NCBI RefSeq assembly: GCF_002954225.1 | Contig: NZ_PPTH01000018.1 | Coordinates: 1-64,000 of the forward strand | Length of the DNA stretch: 64,000 nt | Direction: 5' to 3' | Origin: Arthrobacter ruber | GTDB lineage: Bacteria; Actinomycetota; Actinomycetes; Actinomycetales; Micrococcaceae | Shown: piece after piece, positions 59,525-64,000 of the stretch | Numbering within the stretch: position 1 is the first letter of the stretch | How the letters are laid out: the number at the start of each line of letters is the position of its first letter | Notes under the pieces: generated by a model | Seen by the model: the letters and a program-made list of their open reading frames with translations, nothing else | What the model was told of the DNA's origin: nothing | Database searches by the model: none | Made by a program: the position numbers and the translations under genes

Positions 59525-60247
59525 CTATGCCGTGAGTCCCAGGGCGCTCATACGCCGGGAGTGATTGCGGGTCAGCTGCGCGAACAGCGCCGTGGTGTGC
59601 TGGGTGTGGTCCGCCTCGTCGGCGAACAGCAGCCCGGCCAGGTACTGGCGCTCGATGCCTACGCGCTGCGCCTGGGTCAGGGCCTCCCCCACGAGCCGGC
59701 GACCCCACAGGGCCAGGCGGGAGGCGAGCCGGGGATCGTCCGAGAGGGCCTGTTTCAGCCGTCGCTGCAGGTGGGCCGCGCCGTCCCCCGAATCGATCGC
59801 GCTGATCAGTTCCCGCGTCCGCGGATCGAAGCTGTCGGCCAGGGCACGGTAGAAGTCGCCGGAGAAGGCATCGATGACGTAGGCCTTCATGAGGGACTCG
59901 TACCAGTCCCCGGGGCGGGTGCGCTCGTGGAACGCATCGATGGATGCCTGGAACGGTGTCATGGCGTCCTCGACCGTGATCTGCAGGTCCGCGAGGAAGG
60001 CCCCCACCATCTCGAAGTGCTCGAACTCCTGCACGGCCAGCCGGCCCAGGCTCGCACGGTCGGCGAGGCTCGGCGAGAAGCGCGCGTCCGAGGACAGCCG
60101 CTCGAACCCGGAGAGCTCGCCGTAGGCCACGATGCCGAGCAGGTCGGTGACGAAACGCGCGTAGAGGGGGTTCGCGAACGCGTCCTCGGCGGTGGCGTCC
60201 CGCTGGGTCGCGGTCAGGGCCGTGCTGTCGGAGGAGCCGTTGTTCAT
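59525..60247 (-). CDS. Ferritin-like diiron-fold protein (MiaE-like)
   Basis: 240 residues from ATG 60247. A four-helix bundle carries candidate metal ligands: GELSGFERL, VQEFEHFEMV and ADEADHTQH, the ExxH pairs of diiron proteins. Database names include tRNA-(ms2io6A)-hydroxylase-like, but the substrate is unknown. It is divergent from the RNB ribonuclease gene with a 140-bp gap. A TACTCT hexamer ends 7 nt before the start. A similar protein is recalled upstream of rhlE in mycobacteria. Confidence 0.82.
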   Translation of the reverse strand: MNNGSSDSTALTATQRDATAEDAFANPLYARFVTDLLGIVAYGELSGFERLSSDARFSPSLADRASLGRLAVQEFEHFEMVGAFLADLQITVEDAMTPFQASIDAFHERTRPGDWYESLMKAYVIDAFSGDFYRALADSFDPRTRELISAIDSGDGAAHLQRRLKQALSDDPRLASRLALWGRRLVGEALTQAQRVGIERQYLAGLLFADEADHTQHTTALFAQLTRNHSRRMSALGLTA

Positions 60248-60260
60248 TCTGCTAAGAGTA
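60248..60260 (-). promoter_or_regulatory. -10 element for leaderless ferritin-like gene
   Basis: Minus-strand TACTCT (60260-60255) ends 7 nt before ATG 60247. Confidence 0.4.
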
Positions 60261-60374
60261 CGCACTCCCCGGGGCGCGGCAAGCTGCAGGACGGCGCCGG
60301 ACGCCGGCCCGGGCACGCGTAGCAACCTCGGGTTCCGCCCAGTGGCGGACGTGCCGCGTGTCTGTGACGTGCGT

Positions 60375-60387
60375 TACCGTAATGCCT
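60375..60387 (+). promoter_or_regulatory. -10 element deciding the start of the RNB gene
   Basis: TACCGT (60375-60380) ends 1 nt before an in-frame ATG (60382) but 7 nt before GTG 60388. Transcription would begin near 60388, so GTG is the better start. Confidence 0.45.
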
Positions 60388-61938
60388 GTGCCCGCACAGC
60401 ATATGGATCTCAGGGACCGGGAGTCCCAGCAGCGCCTCACCGAGTCGCTGCGTGCCCTGCGTGAAGAACTCGAGATCCGCGAGGACTTCCCGCCGGAGGT
60501 CCTCGGCGAGGCGGAGGAGGCGGTGGCGGCCTCCGGCCTCCCGCCGGAGGATCTCCGTGCCCTGCCGTTCCTCACGATCGACCCGCCCGGCTCCACCGAC
60601 CTCGATCAGGCCGTGCATCTCGCGCGGCTGCCGGGTACGCCGGCGAACGACGGGACGCAGGACACCCCGGACGGCTACGAGGTCCGGTACGCCATCGCGG
60701 ACGTCCCGCTCTTCGTCCGGCCGGGGGGCGCGATCGACCGCGAGGCGCGGCTCCGCGGGCAGACCCTGTACGCCCCCGACGGGCGGATCTCCCTGCACCC
60801 CGAGGTGGTCTCCGAGAACGCCGCGAGCCTCCTGCCCGACCGGGACCGCCCGGCGTTCGTCTGGCACTTCCGGCTCGACGCCGGGGCGCAGGTGCAGTCG
60901 GTCACGGTCCGCCGCGCCACCGTGCGCAGCCGCCGCCAGCTCACCTACGCGCAGGTCCAGACGGACATCGACGCCGGCACCGCCGATGAGCAGCTCCTCC
61001 TCCTGCGCGAGATCGGCACGCTCCGCATCCAGCAGGAGCTCGACCGCGGCGGCGCGAGCCTCAACCTGCCCCGCCAGGAGATCACGCACGACGGCGAGAG
61101 CTACGCGATCGTGACGGAACCCGCCCTGCCGTGCGAGGACTGGAACGCCCAGATCTCGCTGATGACCGGCATGGCTGCAGCCCGCATGATGATCGACGGC
61201 GGTATCGGCATCCTGCGCACCATGCCCGAGCCCGACGACGGCGCGCTGGCCAAGTTCCGGCGCCAGTCCGAGGCCCTCGAGCATCCCTGGCCGGAGGACA
61301 TGCCCTACGGGGCGTTCCTGCGGACCCTCGACGTCGCCGACCCCCGCCAGCTCGCGCTGATGCACGCCGCGGCCTCGCTGTTCCGCGGCGCCGGCTACAC
61401 CGCCTTCGACGGCCGGGTGCCCGACGCCGTCGTCCAGTCCGCCATCGCCGCACCGTACGCCCACACCACGGCTCCCCTGCGGCGCCTCGTGGACCGGTTC
61501 GTCCTCGTGACCTGCGCGTCGCTGTGCGCGGGCGAGGAGGTCCCCGACTGGGTCCGCGCCGCCCTGCCGGACCTGAACGCCCTCATGGCGTCCTCCAACC
61601 AGACGGCTTCCCGGCTCGACTCGGGCGCGATGGACGCGGTGCAGGCCGCCCTCCTGAGCAACCGCATCGGCGAGGCGTTCTCCGCCGTGGTCCTGCAGGG
61701 CTCCCCTCCCGCCGTCGAGGACGCCCCCGGCAAGCAGGCGCCCCGGCTGTCCGGGACCGTGCAGGTCACCGAGCCGCCGCTCGAGGCCAAGTGCTACGGG
61801 GAGCTCGTCGCCGGCGAGCGCGTGACCGTGGTGCTGCTCGAGGCCGACATCGCGCGTCGCCGCCTGCGCTTCGAGGTCAAACCGACCGATGCGCACCTCC
61901 AGGCGCGCAATGACGCCCAGCGGGAGCGGGCAGGGTAG
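60388..61938 (+). CDS. RNB-domain ribonuclease (RNase II/R family)
   Basis: 516 residues from GTG 60388 (518 if ATG 60382 is used). The RNB catalytic domain begins LTIDPPGSTDLDQAVHLAR; the conserved acidic cluster is present except that the last Asp (DLDD in RNase II/R) is Gln. DRGGASLNLPRQEI, YTAFDGRVPDA and TAPLRRLVDRFVL follow. No N-terminal cold-shock domains are seen, so the protein is shorter than RNase R. It should degrade RNA from the 3' end. It lies directly before the DEAD-box helicase gene and may act with it in RNA decay. Confidence 0.88.
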   Translation: MPAQHMDLRDRESQQRLTESLRALREELEIREDFPPEVLGEAEEAVAASGLPPEDLRALPFLTIDPPGSTDLDQAVHLARLPGTPANDGTQDTPDGYEVRYAIADVPLFVRPGGAIDREARLRGQTLYAPDGRISLHPEVVSENAASLLPDRDRPAFVWHFRLDAGAQVQSVTVRRATVRSRRQLTYAQVQTDIDAGTADEQLLLLREIGTLRIQQELDRGGASLNLPRQEITHDGESYAIVTEPALPCEDWNAQISLMTGMAAARMMIDGGIGILRTMPEPDDGALAKFRRQSEALEHPWPEDMPYGAFLRTLDVADPRQLALMHAAASLFRGAGYTAFDGRVPDAVVQSAIAAPYAHTTAPLRRLVDRFVLVTCASLCAGEEVPDWVRAALPDLNALMASSNQTASRLDSGAMDAVQAALLSNRIGEAFSAVVLQGSPPAVEDAPGKQAPRLSGTVQVTEPPLEAKCYGELVAGERVTVVLLEADIARRRLRFEVKPTDAHLQARNDAQRERAG

Positions 61939-62173
61939 TCTGAGAGGCGTAGTAATGGATGCCCGGTCGTTATCACGCGATAACCCGCAGTACCTACTCG
62001 ATCCCGAGTTTTCCCGCAGGCGCAGGTCTCCCTCCGCAGCCCGCATGCAGTTGCAAGCCCGCGATCGGCTTCCACTGGACGCCTCAGCGTCCGCCGATTC
62101 GCTCCGCCCTTCGATGGATTCCACCGGGGGCGTCGAGCCTCAGCGGCCGCGGGGCCTGAATGAACGGTAGAAC
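61936..62173 (+). promoter_or_regulatory. Structured leader of the DEAD-box helicase gene
   Basis: TAGTCT (61936-61941) overlaps the ribonuclease stop and could start a ~225-nt leader. Within it, GTTATC-acgc-GATAAC (61969-61984) forms a hairpin. A longer element at 62061-62102 pairs GCG/CGC and ATCGGC/GCCGAT below a 7-nt bulge and GGACGC/GCGTCC above, capped by CTCA. No Shine-Dalgarno precedes GTG 62174. An open frame at 61955-62170 ends 3 nt before the GTG but has unusually many A/T-ending codons. Confidence 0.5.
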
Positions 62174-63901
62174 GTGCACGACATCAACTCAGGCAACACC
62201 CCGGTGACGGATGCCCACCACCTCGTCGCCGACGATTCGGTCGACGCCATCGACGTCGAGGAGACGCTGGTCACCACCGACGAGCCGCACGCGGCCGTCG
62301 CCGAGACCTTCGCGGACTTCAACGTCCGCCCCGACATCGTCGAGTCCCTCGCCGACGCCGGCATCCTCCACCCCTTCCCCATCCAGGCGATGACACTCTC
62401 GATCGCGCTCGGCGGGCACGACATCATCGGCCAGGCGAAGACCGGTACGGGGAAGACCCTCGGCTTCGGCATCCCGGCCATCCAGCGTGTCGTCGGTCCC
62501 GACGACGCCGGCTACGAGCAGCTCCCGGTCCCCGGCGCCCCGCAGGCCCTCGTCGTCGTCCCGACGCGCGAGCTCGCCGTCCAGGTGGCCAACGACCTCA
62601 CGACGGCGGCGAAGAAGCGCAACGCGCGGATCGTCACCATCTACGGCGGTCGCGCCTACGAGCCCCAGATCGAGGCCATCAAGAAGGGCGTCGAGATCGT
62701 GGTCGGCACGCCCGGGCGCCTGATCGACCTGTACCGGCAGAAGCTGCTGGTACTCAAGAACGTCAAGATCGTGGTGCTGGACGAGGCCGACGAGATGCTG
62801 GACCTCGGCTTCCTGCCCGACGTCGAGACGCTGATCGCCGCGACGCCGCCGGTGCGCCAGACGCTCCTGTTCTCCGCGACCATGCCCGGCCCCGTCATCG
62901 CGATGGCACGCCGCTACATGACGCAGCCCACGCACATCCGTGCCGCGGATCCCGAGGACGAGGGCATCACCAAGAAGGACATCCGCCAGGTCATCTACCG
63001 CGCGCACAACCTGGACAAGGCCGAGGTGGTGGCCCGCATCCTGCAGTCCCGCAACCGCGGCCGCGCCATCATCTTCTGCAAGACCAAGCGCACCGCCGCG
63101 AAGCTGTCCGAGGAACTGATCGACCGCGGCTTCGCGGCCGGCGCCATCCACGGCGACCTCGGCCAGGGCGCCCGCGAGCAGGCGCTGCGGGCCTTCCGCG
63201 GCGACAAGATCGACGTCCTCGTCGCCACGGAGGTCGCCGCGCGCGGCATCGACGTCGAGGACATCACCCACGTCATCAACTACCAGTGCCCCGAGGACGA
63301 GAAGGCCTACCTGCACCGCGTGGGCCGCACGGGCCGTGCCGGCAAGAAGGGCACCGCGGTCACGTTCGTGGACTGGGACGACGTCCCCCGCTGGGGCCTG
63401 ATCAACAAGGCGCTCGGACTCGACACGCCCGAGCCCGTGGAGACCTACTCCTCGTCGCCGCACCTCTACACGGACCTCGACATCCCCGAGGGCACCAAGG
63501 GACGCCTGCCCCGCAAGGACCGCAAGCTCGCCGGCATCCAGGCCGAGGTGCTCGAGGACCTCGGCGAGACCGGCAAGCGCGGCGGCAGCCCACGCCAGGA
63601 GGGCGCCGGGAACGACGGCGGTCGCGGTCGCGGACGCGGCGTCCAGCGCCGGGAGGGCGACTCCTCCGGCGAGGGCTCGCGGGGTGCTCGTGGCCGTGGC
63701 CGCGGGGGCAACCGTCCGGCCGACGCGTCCGCCGACGCCCAGGCCCCGGCCGTCGCCGCCGGTGACGCGCCCGAGGGCGGACGCCGTCGTCGTCCCGCCG
63801 GTGAGGGCGAGGCACCCGCGGGCGACCGCCAGCGCCGCAGCCGGACCCGCCGCCGCAACGGCGAGGTCGTCGCGAAGCCTGCCGGCGGCGCGGAGGACTG
63901 A
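62174..63901 (+). CDS. DEAD-box ATP-dependent RNA helicase (RhlE/CsdA-like)
   Basis: 575 residues from GTG 62174. The helicase core has the Q motif FADFNVRPDIVESLADAG, Walker A AKTGTGKT near residue 90, PTRELAVQ, DEAD near 203, SATMPG, and in domain 2 VATEVAARGIDVEDI and YLHRVGRTGRAGKKG. The last ~100 residues are rich in Arg and Gly (RGRGRG and GRGRGGN), an RNA-binding tail. It unwinds RNA during ribosome assembly or mRNA decay, often in the cold. Its long structured leader and neighbouring ribonuclease suit that role. Confidence 0.95.
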   Translation: MHDINSGNTPVTDAHHLVADDSVDAIDVEETLVTTDEPHAAVAETFADFNVRPDIVESLADAGILHPFPIQAMTLSIALGGHDIIGQAKTGTGKTLGFGIPAIQRVVGPDDAGYEQLPVPGAPQALVVVPTRELAVQVANDLTTAAKKRNARIVTIYGGRAYEPQIEAIKKGVEIVVGTPGRLIDLYRQKLLVLKNVKIVVLDEADEMLDLGFLPDVETLIAATPPVRQTLLFSATMPGPVIAMARRYMTQPTHIRAADPEDEGITKKDIRQVIYRAHNLDKAEVVARILQSRNRGRAIIFCKTKRTAAKLSEELIDRGFAAGAIHGDLGQGAREQALRAFRGDKIDVLVATEVAARGIDVEDITHVINYQCPEDEKAYLHRVGRTGRAGKKGTAVTFVDWDDVPRWGLINKALGLDTPEPVETYSSSPHLYTDLDIPEGTKGRLPRKDRKLAGIQAEVLEDLGETGKRGGSPRQEGAGNDGGRGRGRGVQRREGDSSGEGSRGARGRGRGGNRPADASADAQAPAVAAGDAPEGGRRRRPAGEGEAPAGDRQRRSRTRRRNGEVVAKPAGGAED

Positions 63902-63907
63902 CCCCCG

Positions 63908-64000
63908 GTGACGGAGCTCCCTGCGCCGTCCGTGCCTCCCTCGTGGAGCGCGGACGGCGCCAACCTCGTGGTGCACGCGGACAACGCGGAGTACCTCGCC
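63908..64000 (+). CDS. N-terminus of a probable site-specific DNA methyltransferase (cut by window end)
   Basis: Only 31 residues from GTG 63908 are visible, 6 bp after the helicase stop. The segment LVVHADNAEYLA resembles the start of N4/N6 amino-methyltransferases, in which a similar phrase precedes the catalytic DPPF/Y motif. The motif itself lies beyond the edge, so the call rests on resemblance and on my recollection that such a gene follows this helicase in Arthrobacter relatives. Confidence 0.45.
   Translation, partial: MTELPAPSVPPSWSADGANLVVHADNAEYLA

Noticed and set aside
61955-62170. 71-codon open frame in the helicase leader as a real gene
   Set aside because: About 20 of its 70 codons end in A or T, far more than neighbouring genes, and the peptide is Arg/Ser-rich without a family. 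It may still be translated as a leader, so it is discussed under the leader element rather than called a CDS.
1-64000. Mobile elements, prophage, CRISPR arrays or defence islands
   Set aside because: No transposase, integrase, phage structural gene, repeat-spacer array or drop in GC content was seen anywhere. The partial methyltransferase at the right edge is too short to judge.

Overview
This window is a gene-dense, very GC-rich stretch of core chromosome from an actinobacterium, most likely a Micrococcaceae (Arthrobacter-like) organism. The evidence is near-complete G/C in third codon positions, frequent GTG starts, ATGA/GTGA overlaps, SigK/RskA, UvrD2, AdnAB, DUF3107, MoeZ and the coproporphyrin-dependent haem pathway. 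There are 52 protein-coding genes (the first and last cut by the window edges) and one initiator tRNA. I see no insertion sequence, prophage, CRISPR array or compositionally foreign island. The window does not contain an obviously new system. What deserves a second look is a set of odd family members and regulatory structures inside otherwise familiar neighbourhoods.

Layout. 0-7.4 kb (+): a MoxR-type cluster (membrane protein, DUF4129, DUF4350, MoxR ATPase, DUF58) that runs with 4-bp overlaps into a small-molecule-kinase-like gene and a DUF4166 gene. 7.4-11.3 kb (-): cysteine desulfurase, MnmA, chorismate mutase and a cysteine-free MetE-fold protein, which looks like a tRNA-thiolation operon with passengers. 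11.4-17.3 kb (+): a FolP2-like pterin-synthase homologue, a RibD-type reductase, a J-domain protein with an unusual C-terminal domain, TrmL, a methyltransferase, SigK and RskA. 17.4-21.7 kb (-): PIG-L deacetylase, ETF alpha and beta, and an HtrA-type protease. 22-26.6 kb (+): a secreted TPM-domain protein with a PspA/IM30 partner, and a photolyase.

26.8-46.7 kb is a block whose gene order I recall as resembling the M. tuberculosis Rv3193c-Rv3204 region: tRNA-fMet, UPF0182, YlbL-type PDZ/Lon protease, DUF2342 zincin, YgjP-type metallopeptidase, UvrD2, NudC, an aminoglycoside/macrolide-kinase-like protein, AdnB, AdnA, an alkyltransferase-like (ATL) protein and a DEDDh exonuclease. It is rich in DNA-repair genes. 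46.9-57.2 kb holds the haem genes hemE-cgoX-hemQ-cpfC-hemC-hemD-hemB-hemL on the minus strand, with hemA divergent: a glutamate-to-haem set lacking only the tRNA ligase and a CgdC/CgdH-type oxidase. 57.2-64 kb continues the mycobacterial order: MoeZ, TetR, DUF3107, ferritin-like protein, RNB ribonuclease, an RhlE-like DEAD-box helicase with a structured leader, and the start of a DNA methyltransferase.

A recurring feature is the placement of a TANNNT-like -10 hexamer only 5-8 nt upstream of the start codon (iscS-like, trmL, sigK, phr, nudC, atl, exonuclease, hemE, hemQ, moeZ, ferritin-like, rnb and others). This implies widespread leaderless transcripts and helps to choose start codons. Strong hairpins separate most convergent gene pairs.
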